A DNA stretch of 64,000 bases, from positions 1 to 64,000 of the forward strand of contig CAIVAU010000037.1 in the NCBI GenBank assembly GCA_903903925.1, in the 5' to 3' direction. This DNA is from an uncultured cyanobacterium (GTDB lineage: Bacteria > Cyanobacteriota > Cyanobacteriia > Cyanobacteriales > Nostocaceae). The notes beneath the pieces are model-generated. The model was not told the DNA's origin. It did no database searches and saw only the letters and a program-made list of their open reading frames with translations. Shown in pieces: positions 36,408 through 47,311 of the stretch. A program made the position numbers and the translations under genes. The stretch's first letter is position 1, and every line of letters starts with the position of its first letter.

Positions 36408-38207
36408 TCAGAAGTGTGATTTCGAGATGCGGATCAACTGGTAAGTCCCAGATTTGCCTAAGTTCTGGTATTGATCCGGTTTAAATCCTATGGCTGCTAA
36501 TTTTTCAGGCTGACTAAGGATGAGTAGGGTAGGTTGTTCAGGATGAGTGACGGATATTTTTTTCATCTCTGTCAAAGCATCTCCGTATAACTGAATATAC
36601 TCAACTGGTCTTTGCGTGTAAAATACGAGACTAGGCTTTTTGAACCCAATCATAACTAAGGGTTCGCCTGGTTGCTCTACTTTATTGATGATCGCAGACA
36701 ACTCTCGTAAGGGTAGCTGACGCCCTTGGTCTATGAGTAAACCCGTAGGCATGAACACGAAAATCAGAAATGCCAAGAAGCCAAGCAAATTCATCATCAG
36801 CACTCCGCCCCAGCGCCGATGCCATAGGAAAATCGCAATAGCCACAGCGGTCAATGACCAGATGACACATCCCAAAACTGGTAACCCTGACTGTTCAATC
36901 AACTGGCGTGGATTCACAATGGCTGGGTCGTAGCCGATGAAGTGGGGACTCCAGAAAAATACTCCAGCTAATGCTAATAGAAATACCACATTCACCCAAC
37001 CACTCCAGAGGAGAGATGGGGAGGCGGGGAAGGAAGAATTACTCTCTACTCTTATGAGGTTGCTCCACATCAGCGCGACTAGAATAGAAGCTGCTGGCAT
37101 TAAGGGCAATACATAGTGTGGAAGTTTGGTAACGGCAATGGTGAAGAAACCAAAAACACCTATAAACCAAAACCAAGCAAATAGACCAAGCTGAGTGGAA
37201 CGGTTGGAAGAACGCCAGTACGATCGCTGCCAAAATTTCAGCCGTGCGATCGCCATTGGCAAATAGATTGACCAAGGTACAAAGCCAACTAGTACCACGA
37301 GAAAGTAAAAGTACCAAGGTTCCGAGTGGTGATTAACGACACTTGTAAACCGCTCTAGGTTGTGATATCCAAAAAAAGAGTTGATAAAAGCCCAGCCATT
37401 GCGCCAGATCACGAGTACATACCAGGGCAACGCCAGTGCAAGAATGAGAACACTACCCCAAACGGGACGCATTTCTTGCCAAACTTCCCGCCAATTACCG
37501 ATGTAAAGCACAAATGCGCCAATAATTAGCCCTGGCAAAACAATTCCTACTGGTCCTTTTGTCAAAATAGCCAAGGCAATTAGCACGTAAAAAACAAGAT
37601 ACCAACGAGCTTGTAGCTTTGGTTTGGTCGGTTGAGTATAACCAATAAAAAAGGACAACAATGCCCCATCAATACATCCGGTTAGTAACAAATCAGCCGA
37701 TCCGATTCTTGCCCAAACTATTGTCACTGCGTTTAGTGCCGTCAAAGCAGAACCTATCCCAGCACACAGCCAGTACCGACGTGTTTGATGTGTGTTGCTA
37801 TCTAGCTTAGACTGGAACTGGTTAGGACTAACGACGCCAAAAGACCACAGTGTATAGAAAACTAAGCCCATGAGCCCGAAGGCACTCAGTGCTGATGGGA
37901 GGCGCACCGCCCACGAATTGACACCTAGGATTTTGTAGGCGATCGCCATCAGCCAGTAGATTAAAATCGGCTTATCAAAGCGAGTCTCACCATTGAAAAA
38001 AGGCGTGATCCAATCCCCTGTCACCGTCATCTGGCGAGCTGCTTCAGCAAATAGTGGTTCTGTTTCATCAACCAAGCCAGTACTGCCCAAATTCCACCCA
38101 AAAGCCAACCAGCCAATCAAAAGCAACCATAGGATCGACAATGTCCATGCCATGGCTGGATTCTGACCTTTATTTTTAAACCAATGGTCAAAAGCACGAT
38201 GACTCAT
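36408..38207 (-). CDS. GT-C glycosyltransferase, ArnT/family 39 type
   Basis: The 599-residue protein has the classic ArnT-like outer loop: GLVDETEPLFAEAARQM (about 45-61) and RFDKPILIYWLMAIAYKILGVNSWAVRLPSAL (about 77-108). About twelve membrane helices and a soluble C-terminal domain (about 505-599) follow. In cyanobacteria such enzymes are thought to decorate lipids or glycans using polyprenyl-linked sugars. Its ATG overlaps the stop of a small membrane protein gene (ATGA at 38204-38207), indicating translational coupling; the small protein may be an accessory subunit. Confidence 0.88.
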   Translation of the reverse strand: MSHRAFDHWFKNKGQNPAMAWTLSILWLLLIGWLAFGWNLGSTGLVDETEPLFAEAARQMTVTGDWITPFFNGETRFDKPILIYWLMAIAYKILGVNSWAVRLPSALSAFGLMGLVFYTLWSFGVVSPNQFQSKLDSNTHQTRRYWLCAGIGSALTALNAVTIVWARIGSADLLLTGCIDGALLSFFIGYTQPTKPKLQARWYLVFYVLIALAILTKGPVGIVLPGLIIGAFVLYIGNWREVWQEMRPVWGSVLILALALPWYVLVIWRNGWAFINSFFGYHNLERFTSVVNHHSEPWYFYFLVVLVGFVPWSIYLPMAIARLKFWQRSYWRSSNRSTQLGLFAWFWFIGVFGFFTIAVTKLPHYVLPLMPAASILVALMWSNLIRVESNSSFPASPSLLWSGWVNVVFLLALAGVFFWSPHFIGYDPAIVNPRQLIEQSGLPVLGCVIWSLTAVAIAIFLWHRRWGGVLMMNLLGFLAFLIFVFMPTGLLIDQGRQLPLRELSAIINKVEQPGEPLVMIGFKKPSLVFYTQRPVEYIQLYGDALTEMKKISVTHPEQPTLLILSQPEKLAAIGFKPDQYQNLGKSGTYQLIRISKSHF

Positions 38208-38392
38208 ACTATTTTTGATTTCAAATTATAGTCAAGAGTAACTATCATCGCGCTTCCGTGGTCAATTTGGCTGATCGGGGCAGGTTTCATTTCACCTCGT
38301 AAGTCTAACAGCTGAACAAGGATAAGGTAGGCGATCGCCAAGATGATAGAAATTGCGCCTGTAAGAATGGCAACTATCTTAGATCGGTTCAT
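38204..38392 (-). CDS. Small single-helix membrane protein coupled to the glycosyltransferase
   Basis: From the ATG at 38390-38392 the product is 62 residues: MNRSKIVAILTGAISIILAIAYLILVQLLDLRGEMKPAP and a polar tail. One membrane helix (about 6-28) is clear. I recognise no family. The 4-nt overlap with the GT-C gene argues that it is real and co-translated. The frame is open nine codons farther upstream, without support. Confidence 0.65.
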   Translation of the reverse strand: MNRSKIVAILTGAISIILAIAYLILVQLLDLRGEMKPAPISQIDHGSAMIVTLDYNLKSKIV

Positions 38393-38805
38393 TAGATCTC
38401 CTGCAAGTTTAGAAAACACATGGCTTTAGCTTATGGAGGTAAAATAAGCGGTGCGAATTTATTTCCTGTAAATGTAGCACAGGATAAGCTGTGACCTAAC
38501 TTAGCCTTCATGTTCTCCTTTCTCAGACTAAAGCAGGACTATTTCTTGTGATTTTATTAAAATTAGAGAGAAAAATAGTGAGAAGAGTTCCCTTGAATTC
38601 TGATATTACAAACATACTACGATCTGACCGCCGACTTCTAGGTAAATCTTCTTCTGAACGCTGAAGGCAAAACGTCCATTGCTGGATTCTACCCACAAAT
38701 GGTCTATTCCCGCAAAGATAACAACACTTATACCAATCGCCAGGGTGGTAGGAGAGGCGATTTCCTTACCGCAAAAACTTTACAGGTTTTGATTGCTAAC
38801 TATAG
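38393..38805. other. Decayed intergenic region
   Basis: I see no intact gene here. On the minus strand an open frame from about 38788 down to a stop at 38606-38608 reads AIGISVVIFAGIDHLWVESS and then FAFSVQKKIYLEVGGQIVVCL, which looks protein-like but has no start. It may be the 3' end of a deleted gene of unknown family. Confidence 0.4.
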
Positions 38806-39345
38806 TACATTAGTGGTGTAAACCTGTGTGGGCAACTAAAATGTGTAAACAAAAGTGTATTACCGCGTATTCGAGAGATTGAGCGAGGGCGCATCGAATT
38901 AAGAAATATTTTTATATATTCAGAAGATTTTTTCGTATATCAAGTAGATATACCCTACGACGATGATTTAAGTGCATCTAACAGAATTCTTTACTGTAAT
39001 GAAATACCAGATGATTATCTGCCAAAACCTGGACATGTAATCCATTCTAGTAATGAATATGATGATATACTTATAGAACAAGTTGCTAACGAGAAAAGAA
39101 GAGAAATCTTAGATTTTATTTTGCAATTTCCAAACCAAGAAATATCAGAAGCACCTATAGGGAATCTGGGGCTTGTCCTGTCTTCTATGCAAGAAACAAT
39201 TGATGCTATAGGGCAAATCAAACTTGGAAAGTCAGAAAGTCAAATTATACAACTAGAAGTGACACAAAAAACGAAAATAGTTTTATCGGGTACATTCAAA
39301 GGTTCTTTAAAAATTGATGAAGATGAAGGGCGATCACCGCAATAA
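38806..39345 (+). pseudogene. Headless open frame resembling DUF6575 proteins
   Basis: The 180-codon open frame has no ATG, GTG or TTG until 39121, yet protein-like sequence begins well before that: ERGRIELRNIFIYSEDFFVY, CNEIPDDYLPKPGHVIH, RREILDFILQFPNQEISEAP and QETIDAIGQIKLG. From memory the pattern resembles the DUF6575 family, which is longer on both sides. The probable N-terminal third and the C-terminus are missing. The frame ends 66 bp from the modBC stop. The family assignment is tentative. Confidence 0.5.
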
Positions 39346-39411
39346 TTTATCAGTTACAAATGTTGATGGTAGAACGAGTATACCCGCCATGTATCTCAGC
39401 TTAATGCTAAG

Positions 39412-41223
39412 TCAATCCATCAAAATCAGCCGTAGGGGGTCTAAACGAATATGCCATGGAGAAGGTTGGTCTTTCAGGGTTGCCCATTTTTCCTTGAATA
39501 CCTCTGCTTGCAGGTCGTAATCGCTGGAATGACTAGATGGCTGGGATAGCTTGAGAAAAAGCGTCATCCGATGCGGCGTTTCAATTGTCTTCACCAGCCA
39601 GCAGTGTAAGGTGTTTACATGGGATAAGTCGTTAGTGAAGTTGATCTGATGGGCACGAATCCCTATGTATGAGAGTGAGTTGGAGACAGGTTCAACAACT
39701 TGCAGGGTGCAGCCCCAATCAATCGCCTCCACCTGTTGCGGTGCTTTTACTACAGCACGGGAGAAGTTCTTACACCCCGTCAGTTGAGCAACACTTAAGG
39801 TCGCAGGGTGTTCAAAAATATCTTGTTTGGAACCATATTGAACTACTTTTCCTTGTTCCATTACCAACAAATTTGGACAAACACGATAAGCCTCTTCCAT
39901 ATCGTGGGTGACAAATAAAGTGACTCCGTTGTAGGAGGCTAGGGTTTCGATCATTTGCTGTACCAACAGGCTACGCAAATAGGTATCTAGCGCAGAAAAC
40001 GGCTCATCTAGTAACAGCGCTTCCGGTTGACTGGCTAAAGCTCTTGCTAAGGCTACTCGTTGCTGTTGACCACCAGAGAGTTGATGCGGATAACGGTCTG
40101 CAAATCCCTGCAACTGCACTGTTATCAGTTGGGCTTCGACCTCTTGCCGAATGGCAGAAGCTGATAGTTTCTGACGCACGCCGAAGGCAATATTTTGTGC
40201 AACAGTCATGTGGGGAAATAGGGCGTAGTTTTGCACTAAAAACCCAATCCGGCGATCGCGAGGAGGAAGATTAATCCGACTTTGAGAGTCGAACAACACC
40301 CGTCCATTCAAAACAATGCGACCTTTTGTTGGTGTTTCTATTCCCGCAATACTACGCAAAATCATACTCTTCCCAGCCCCAGATCCTCCCAACAATCCTA
40401 AAGGTTGGTGATCAGTGCTAAAAGTAACTTTCAATTGAAAGGCAGCAAGTTCTGTGTCAAGATCCACAACCAGTGGGGTGCGGGATGAGGGGTGTGGGGT
40501 GTGGGATAATTTATCTCCCCCGCTCCCCCGCTCCCCTACTCCCCCTACTCCCCCTACTTTTCTTTTCTCCCGCCTTTCCTGCCACATGTTGACTGTAACA
40601 ATTGTGGATAGGGAAAGAGTCATGATCACTATTGCCCAGAACCAAGCTTCGTTCATGTCTCCGGCTTCCACGGCAAAATAGATCGCCATTGGAATTGTCT
40701 GGGTTTGTCCTGGGATATTACCTGCCAACATCAAGGTAGCACCGAATTCCCCCAGGGCACGGGCAAAAGCTAGAGTCGTTGCTGCTAAAATTCCAGGGAA
40801 TGCTAAGGGTAAAGTGATTTGCCAAAAGATTGTCAACTCAGATGCGCCAAGAGTTCTGGCTACCTGTAAAATGTTCTGATCAATTTGGGCAAAAGATCCC
40901 TGTGCTGTTTTATACATTAATGGAAAAGAAACAACTGTAGCAGCGATCGCCGCACCATACCAAGTGAAGACAATGCTAAAATTCAAAGACTCCATCAGTT
41001 GCCCAAGCACACCATTTTTGCCGAACAGCAGCAGCAATAAGAAGCCAACAACTGTGGGAGGTAAAATCAGGGGAGAGACGAATATACCCTCAATCAGTGA
41101 TTTCCCTTTGCCTCGATATTCCAGCATCCAATAAGCAGCCGCAATACCTAGAAAAAAGGTAATAAATGTGGCTAATAAAGAGACTTTCAGAGATATCCAT
41201 AAAGGAGAAAGGTCGAGGGGCAT
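39412..41223 (-). CDS. modBC: Fused molybdate ABC transporter permease/ATPase ModBC
   Basis: The 603-residue fusion has a five- to six-helix permease (about 1-215; the EAA loop is in VARTLGASELTIFWQITLPLAFPGI), a Gly/Ser/Pro-rich linker (about 218-250) and an ABC ATPase: Walker A GGSGAGKS (about 285), signature LSGGQQQRVALARAL, Walker B ALLLDEPFSALD and switch histidine FVTHDMEEA. A TOBE-like C-terminal part follows (about 470-603). It drives molybdate uptake with ModA, whose gene ends 16 bp upstream. The linker is encoded by the same CTCCCC/CTACTCC repeat type that fills intergenic gaps, yet the frame is kept. Confidence 0.95.
   Translation of the reverse strand: MPLDLSPLWISLKVSLLATFITFFLGIAAAYWMLEYRGKGKSLIEGIFVSPLILPPTVVGFLLLLLFGKNGVLGQLMESLNFSIVFTWYGAAIAATVVSFPLMYKTAQGSFAQIDQNILQVARTLGASELTIFWQITLPLAFPGILAATTLAFARALGEFGATLMLAGNIPGQTQTIPMAIYFAVEAGDMNEAWFWAIVIMTLSLSTIVTVNMWQERREKRKVGGVGGVGERGSGGDKLSHTPHPSSRTPLVVDLDTELAAFQLKVTFSTDHQPLGLLGGSGAGKSMILRSIAGIETPTKGRIVLNGRVLFDSQSRINLPPRDRRIGFLVQNYALFPHMTVAQNIAFGVRQKLSASAIRQEVEAQLITVQLQGFADRYPHQLSGGQQQRVALARALASQPEALLLDEPFSALDTYLRSLLVQQMIETLASYNGVTLFVTHDMEEAYRVCPNLLVMEQGKVVQYGSKQDIFEHPATLSVAQLTGCKNFSRAVVKAPQQVEAIDWGCTLQVVEPVSNSLSYIGIRAHQINFTNDLSHVNTLHCWLVKTIETPHRMTLFLKLSQPSSHSSDYDLQAEVFKEKWATLKDQPSPWHIRLDPLRLILMD
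40505..40565. repeat. Heptad-type repeat inside the ModBC linker
   Basis: Tandem CCCCCGCTC/CCCCTACTC units, like those in neighbouring intergenic gaps, form the DNA for the Val-Gly-Gly/Gly-Ser-Gly linker. The repeat is in frame. Confidence 0.75.
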
Positions 41224-41239
41224 AGTTCAACCAACTAAA

Positions 41240-42055
41240 CTAATGGCTTCCAACTGGCGATTTGACAAGAAAACCGTATTTTTGGAGTATAGCTTGAGCT
41301 TGGTCACCGGATAAAAATTGGACAAATGTCTTGGCGACATCAACATTTTTACTACTTTTAAGTACCGCCATCGGGTAGACAATTGGGGAGTGGGATTTTT
41401 CGTCAGCAACGAGTGCAACTTTTACCTTGTTAGAGATTTTGGCATCAGAGGCATAAACTAACCCAGCATCGGCGTTGCCACTTTCTACTGCTGCCAAGAC
41501 TTGTCGGACGTTGCTGGCAAAGACCAACTTGGGCTTAACCTGATCATAAATCTTCAATTGCTTTAAGAGTTGATCGGCGTATTGCCCCGCAGGGACACTT
41601 CTCGGTTCGCCAACTGCAATTCGCTTGACTTTAGGATCTGTCAGGGTGTTAAAGCTGTTGATGTTAAGAGTACTATTGTTGGGAACAATTAAGACCAAAC
41701 GGTTATTTGCCAGATTGGTACGAGTTCCTGGAACCAACAGCTCTTTTTGCTCTAATGCATCCATTTGCTTCTTCCCAGCAGAAATAAAGATATCTGCTGG
41801 TGCACCTTGCTCAATCTGTTGCTGCAAAGCGCCAGAAGCGCCAAAGTTATAATTAATGTTGACGTTCGACTTATTTTGTTGGTAAAGAGGCTTAATTTCT
41901 TCCAGCGCATTTTGTAAGCTGGCGGCAGCGGATACTAGTAAATTGGCGTTTGACTGTGCTACTACAGGGGAGGGCTGTACCAACCGGAAGCCAAGCACTA
42001 AGAGTAGGCTAGCCACAGTTGTGGCAATCAAGCTAAGCAGTTGTCTTCTTTTCAT
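41240..42055 (-). CDS. modA: Molybdate ABC transporter substrate-binding protein ModA
   Basis: The 271-residue protein has a signal peptide (about 1-34, cleavage after VVAQS). The mature part is typical ModA: LLVSAAASLQNALEEI, NYNFGASGALQQQIEQGAPADIFISAGKKQMD, and GEPRSVPAGQYADQLLK, with the oxyanion-binding serines in the first two segments. It captures molybdate or tungstate in the periplasm for ModBC, which follows 16 bp downstream. Molybdenum serves nitrate reductase and nitrogenase, consistent with a diazotroph. Confidence 0.95.
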   Translation of the reverse strand: MKRRQLLSLIATTVASLLLVLGFRLVQPSPVVAQSNANLLVSAAASLQNALEEIKPLYQQNKSNVNINYNFGASGALQQQIEQGAPADIFISAGKKQMDALEQKELLVPGTRTNLANNRLVLIVPNNSTLNINSFNTLTDPKVKRIAVGEPRSVPAGQYADQLLKQLKIYDQVKPKLVFASNVRQVLAAVESGNADAGLVYASDAKISNKVKVALVADEKSHSPIVYPMAVLKSSKNVDVAKTFVQFLSGDQAQAILQKYGFLVKSPVGSH

Positions 42056-42356
42056 GGGAAAAAACTAAAAAAACTAATAGTTGGTTTTGGTAGTAGCTTA
42101 CCAACATAACTGGATAATTACTATATTTAGTTGGTATTAAAATAAAGGAGTTCTTAGCGGGTAAGAACCTATCTACAAAGCTTGCTGCATAAGGGATAGG
42201 ACATTAGCTCAGTCAGTAACCATCTCACGCAGCGTCTCGTAGACAAGCAGATTCACCCTGTGTAACATCCACGACTCTTCTTCCTCATTCTTCGTATTCA
42301 AAAAAGGAAATGTCTAACGATAAGCCATATACGCACTTAATAAACTAACAGATGTT
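42056..42356. other. modA upstream region
   Basis: This gap must contain the modA promoter. I looked for a Moco-type riboswitch or a ModE-like inverted repeat and could not support one. There is no coding sequence. Confidence 0.4.
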
Positions 42357-43001
42357 TTAAGTGTCGGAAGTTTGGGTGAATGCCCTAACCCAAGTACGGA
42401 AGGCACGAGTAGTCGCTATTTCTCCATTCTTTCTCGCTGCTTGGATGAATTGGGGAATTTCTTTTACTGGTACAGGAGCAAAAGTAGGGCTGGCTTGAAC
42501 CTCTGAATATTTCTGGTCACTGAGTATGTAAACTCGCAAGACACTACCGTTGTACCGCCAGAATTCAGGGATGCCCATTGAGGCGTAAAGAGTCAATTTA
42601 TTTACGGCAGAACGTGAGTACTCGACTTCAAGCACAAGGTCTGGCGGTGGATCTGTGGCTAGGTCTATATTTTCTTTGTCTCTAACCAAAGACTCATTCT
42701 GAATATAGTAGCTGCTGTCTGGTTCACCTCCCTTCTCCAAGTCATCTCGTGTTAAAGTCAGGGAGCCAGTGCGTTTAATTTCCAAGCCGAGTTCTTCACA
42801 TAACACCCCAACAAAAACTTCAATTAAACGGTTAGGGTTCTCATGTGGCATGTGTGGAGACATGATTTCTACTATTCCATTGTCGTAGGCGAGTCTGGTG
42901 TTACGTTCCGAACCCATATCAGCCAACATACTTTTGAACGTTTGCCAGCTAATGTTTTTGAGAACAGTCCTAGCTTCTGTGGGTGTTGATGTTGTTGCCA
43001 T
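42357..43001 (-). CDS. Uma2-family endonuclease-like protein
   Basis: The 214-residue protein matches the Uma2 (DUF820) PD-(D/E)XK family, which is hugely expanded in cyanobacteria. Core motifs are visible: YDNGIVEIMSP-HENPNRLI (about 40-60), GEPDSSYYI (about 93-101) and PPDLVLEVEYSRSAVNKL (about 118-135), so the active-site Asp/Glu set appears complete. Function in the cell is unknown; nuclease and mobile-element-related roles have been proposed. It starts 18 bp after the tgt stop on the same strand. Confidence 0.9.
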   Translation of the reverse strand: MATTSTPTEARTVLKNISWQTFKSMLADMGSERNTRLAYDNGIVEIMSPHMPHENPNRLIEVFVGVLCEELGLEIKRTGSLTLTRDDLEKGGEPDSSYYIQNESLVRDKENIDLATDPPPDLVLEVEYSRSAVNKLTLYASMGIPEFWRYNGSVLRVYILSDQKYSEVQASPTFAPVPVKEIPQFIQAARKNGEIATTRAFRTWVRAFTQTSDT

Positions 43002-43019
43002 AATTCAAAGTATCCTGAT

Positions 43020-44123
<1,104 letters not shown>

Positions 44124-44243
44124 TCATTAGTCAATAGTCAACAGTCTAATAGGTTATGGTCAAAAGCCCCTGATTTGATGAGTTTGTCTTCCATATTCTA
44201 TAAGTTGGTAATTTTTTGGTTGATTAGCATTGGCTATTGACTT

Positions 44244-44696
44244 TTAAAACAAATCAGAATTGTCGTCGTCAATTTCTGCATCCAATTGGGCCGAGAGTAC
44301 CTGCTCCATCATTGCTTCTAGAGCGCTGACATTCAAGGAACGCTCTTTTCGCTCTTGCAGAGGGGTAGAGAGGGGAATCAGCCGCAGACAAGTACCTTCT
44401 TGCATGAGATCAAAGTAGGTTTGTTTTTGCGGGGACTGTTTTAGTTCCAAGTAATCAAAACTATAAACATTAAGATAAAGCGTATGGTTGGCCACTAGAG
44501 TAGACCGTCGCGGATTTGCAAACACTTCCAGCACATCCCCTTCACCCTCGCTTTGCAATATACCTTCTTGGGTGTAGATGTAGTGAACACGACCTAAATC
44601 CCCTAGCAATCGTCGGATATCAAGCTTATTGACAATCACTCCTGTGTTGATAATGCATGGAGCCGGTATCTTGGTGTCGGGTAGATGGTGACTCAT
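44244..44696 (-). CDS. Hypothetical soluble protein, unknown family
   Basis: The 150-residue protein is beta-rich in its first two thirds (IINTGVIVNKLDIRRLLGDLGRVHYIYTQEGILQSEGEGDVLEVFANPRRSTLVANHTLYLNVYSFDYLEL) and ends in an acidic helix (SALEAMMEQVLSAQLDAEIDDDNSD). I recognise no motif. The start at 44696 gives a hydrophilic N-terminus, and there is no membrane helix. It is co-directional with tgt (gap 123 bp). The sequence looks constrained rather than random, so I regard it as a real gene. Confidence 0.7.
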   Translation of the reverse strand: MSHHLPDTKIPAPCIINTGVIVNKLDIRRLLGDLGRVHYIYTQEGILQSEGEGDVLEVFANPRRSTLVANHTLYLNVYSFDYLELKQSPQKQTYFDLMQEGTCLRLIPLSTPLQERKERSLNVSALEAMMEQVLSAQLDAEIDDDNSDLF

Positions 44697-45129
<433 letters not shown>

Positions 45130-45918
45130 ATGATTTATAAAAACCTATGGGGAAAACAACTACTTTTATCGCTAGCAGCATCTGTTGCTTTTTATACTAG
45201 CATTCCCGTACCATATGTGGAAATGTTAGACTACTCGGAGGTAGCACGCTTTGCTCCACAGGTAGGGCTGATGATTGGGGGCATAATAGCGCTATTGGAT
45301 GCTGGGATGAATTATCTGAGTATGCCGATGCTAACTCGTAGTGCTTTGGTTGTCGCTGTTTGGATTGCTATTACTGGAGGACTGCACTTAGATGGGGTGA
45401 TGGATACTGCTGATGGATTAGCTGTGGGCGACAAAGATCGACGATTGGAGGTGATGGCAGATAGTGCCACAGGTGCATTTGGAGCAATGGCAGGGATCGC
45501 CCTACTGTTGCTGAAAACAGCAGCTTTGACGGATATAGAGGGAAACCGTTGGTTGGCGTTGATGGCGGCTTGTGGCTGGGGACGCTGGGGTCAGCAACTG
45601 GCGATCGCCCGATATCCTTACCTGAAACCAACTGGCAAAGGCGCTTTTCACAAAGCAGCCATTCGTTCTTACAAAGATTTACTCCCAGGACTGCTGTTAC
45701 TCGTGGGTTTAAGTTGTTTCCAAATACTGCTGGATAGAAAGCGGCTATTGTTCGTTCTGTTAATCACACTTGCTGGAAGTGCGATCGCTTTCCTGACCGG
45801 TGCGTGGTTTGCTCGCAAACTAGGGGGACATACAGGAGATACTTACGGTGCTGTTGTTGAGTGGACTGAAGCCTTGTTTTTGTGTGTGCTTACAGTACTC
45901 CTAACTCCTAACTCCTAA
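45130..45918 (+). CDS. cobS: Adenosylcobinamide-GDP ribazoletransferase CobS
   Basis: The 262-residue membrane protein joins alpha-ribazole to adenosylcobinamide-GDP in the last cobalamin-assembly step. Signatures: FYTSIPVP (about 17-24), [17 protein letters not shown] (about 83-99), [12 protein letters not shown] and [19 protein letters not shown] (about 231-249). About six hydrophobic helices are present. The final residues VLLTPNS and the stop are encoded by an ACTCCTA heptad array (45897-45928), so the tail was set by the repeat. cobU (51781) and cobD (9105) supply the neighbouring steps. Confidence 0.93.
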   Translation: MIYKNLWGKQLLLSLAASVAFYTSIPVPYVEMLDYSEVARFAPQVGLMIGGIIALLDAGMNYLSMPMLTRSALVVAVWIAITGGLHLDGVMDTADGLAVGDKDRRLEVMADSATGAFGAMAGIALLLLKTAALTDIEGNRWLALMAACGWGRWGQQLAIARYPYLKPTGKGAFHKAAIRSYKDLLPGLLLLVGLSCFQILLDRKRLLFVLLITLAGSAIAFLTGAWFARKLGGHTGDTYGAVVEWTEALFLCVLTVLLTPNS

Positions 45919-45934
45919 CTCCTAACTCCCCACT

Positions 45935-46399
45935 TTACTTAACTGGTTGCAGTCGTGTCACCTTGAGTTTAAAAGATCCGCCCCCAGTTTCACCAAAAGA
46001 GTGGACACGGATGACATATGTCCCTGTCTCAGTGATGCGGGTAAAAAGCTGGGAATTACTTGTACCATCGGGACCATCATCATTTTCTGCTACTGTCGAT
46101 CCATCTGGTGCCAATAGGGTGACTATAGTGTCAAAGCTATCGGAGCTTAAATCAATTACCAAATTATCGCCCTTGTTCAACTTCGTCATGTAATCACGAG
46201 CAAATCCACCTTGACCTGTGGGAATGTCTTTGTCCGAGAGTGTATCGGAAACTTCATTACTCTTAAGTAAAGGTATTGGACTATATAACTTATTATTAAG
46301 TTGAGCCAAAGTTGCTGTCGTACTTATGCTAGTTGTCAGCAACGTTGCAAGAATGATTGTGACAGGTCTCAATACCACGGTAAATGCCTTACTTTTCAT
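45935..46399 (-). CDS. Secreted PPC-domain protein
   Basis: The 154-residue protein has a signal peptide (about 1-33) and one bacterial pre-peptidase C-terminal (PPC) beta-sandwich domain (about 62-150): YMTKLNKGDNLVIDLSSDSFDTIVTLLAPDGSTVAENDD and ITETGTYVIRVHSF. PPC domains usually sit at the end of secreted proteases; here the domain stands alone. It is therefore a small periplasmic or extracellular protein of unknown role. It is convergent with cobS and shares a heptad-filled 16-bp gap. Confidence 0.85.
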   Translation of the reverse strand: MKSKAFTVVLRPVTIILATLLTTSISTTATLAQLNNKLYSPIPLLKSNEVSDTLSDKDIPTGQGGFARDYMTKLNKGDNLVIDLSSDSFDTIVTLLAPDGSTVAENDDGPDGTSNSQLFTRITETGTYVIRVHSFGETGGGSFKLKVTRLQPVK

Positions 46400-46455
46400 C
46401 CCAAAGAGTCTTGCTGCAAAAACAGGTGGTCTGGTTCATTATAGTTTTACTAGGT

Positions 46456-47151
46456 CTAGGTTGCTGATGAATTCTTTGTTTGTTGATCTTTTAAGGCAGC
46501 AGCAGTTGCTGCTAACCCTAAGACTGCAATTCCTGCCTGACGAAGTGTTTGTACTGCAGACTTGCCAGTAGCACCTGTCGTGTATATATCATCTACCAAC
46601 AGCACTTGGGTATTTGGGTTGTGATGACGAAAGTCTCTTCCTAATCCGAATGCTTGAGCTAAGTTTTTTTCTCGCTCAGAAGCTGATAATACATACTGGG
46701 CTTTAGTCTCTCGCACCCGTTCCAGACCATTTAATTTCAATTTGAACCCAGTTGTTTCGCAGAAGCTTTGTGCTATTAGGGCAGCCTGGTTGTATCCCCG
46801 TTGTTTTTTCTTGCTAGGGTGAAGTGGGATGGGGACAACCACAAGTTGGGTCTGCTGAGAGAACTTTGGTGAATTTGCTTGCCATGCTTCTCCTAGCCAT
46901 TGCCCCAAAGGACGAGCAATTTGGGGCTGATTTTCGTATTTCATTGCAGCAATTGCCCTTTTTAGGATACTGCTATATGTCCCCCAGACAAACACTGGTA
47001 GCGGGTTCTGCCAGAGGAAACTGGGATCAGGTAAGTGACATTTTTGCAAATTTCCATAACATTTTTGACATATTTCTTCAGAAGTTGGACCCTGGCACAG
47101 AGGGCAATTTGATTTGAGAAAAAGATTTAGTAAGCCTTGAATAAGTTGCAA
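46456..47151 (-). CDS. comF: ComF-family amidophosphoribosyltransferase-like protein
   Basis: The 231-residue protein has an N-terminal zinc-finger-like motif (CPLCQGPTSEEICQKCYGNLQKC, about 16-38) and a type-I phosphoribosyltransferase fold with the PRPP loop VLLVDDIYTTGAT (about 190-202). ComF proteins act in DNA uptake/processing and bind DNA-repair proteins in naturally competent bacteria; many cyanobacteria are competent. The frame opens with TTG at 47149-47151; no ATG lies close, so the start is uncertain. Confidence 0.9.
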   Translation of the reverse strand: MQLIQGLLNLFLKSNCPLCQGPTSEEICQKCYGNLQKCHLPDPSFLWQNPLPVFVWGTYSSILKRAIAAMKYENQPQIARPLGQWLGEAWQANSPKFSQQTQLVVVPIPLHPSKKKQRGYNQAALIAQSFCETTGFKLKLNGLERVRETKAQYVLSASEREKNLAQAFGLGRDFRHHNPNTQVLLVDDIYTTGATGKSAVQTLRQAGIAVLGLAATAAALKDQQTKNSSAT

Positions 47152-47311
47152 AAGCTTGAAATTTCAGTGTATTTTGTTTACTGATTAATATTATAACTAA
47201 GTAAAACACTAAAAGTCAAAAAATCAACCCATACCTGTCCCTAGTACAGCGGGCGCGGAAATAAACAGGCTACAAGCAAGTATGTATTTTTCCCGACAAA
47301 GCTCCTAACTC

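Noticed and set aside
42056-42356. Molybdenum-cofactor riboswitch or ModE box ahead of modA
   Set aside because: No matching structure or inverted repeat that I could support.
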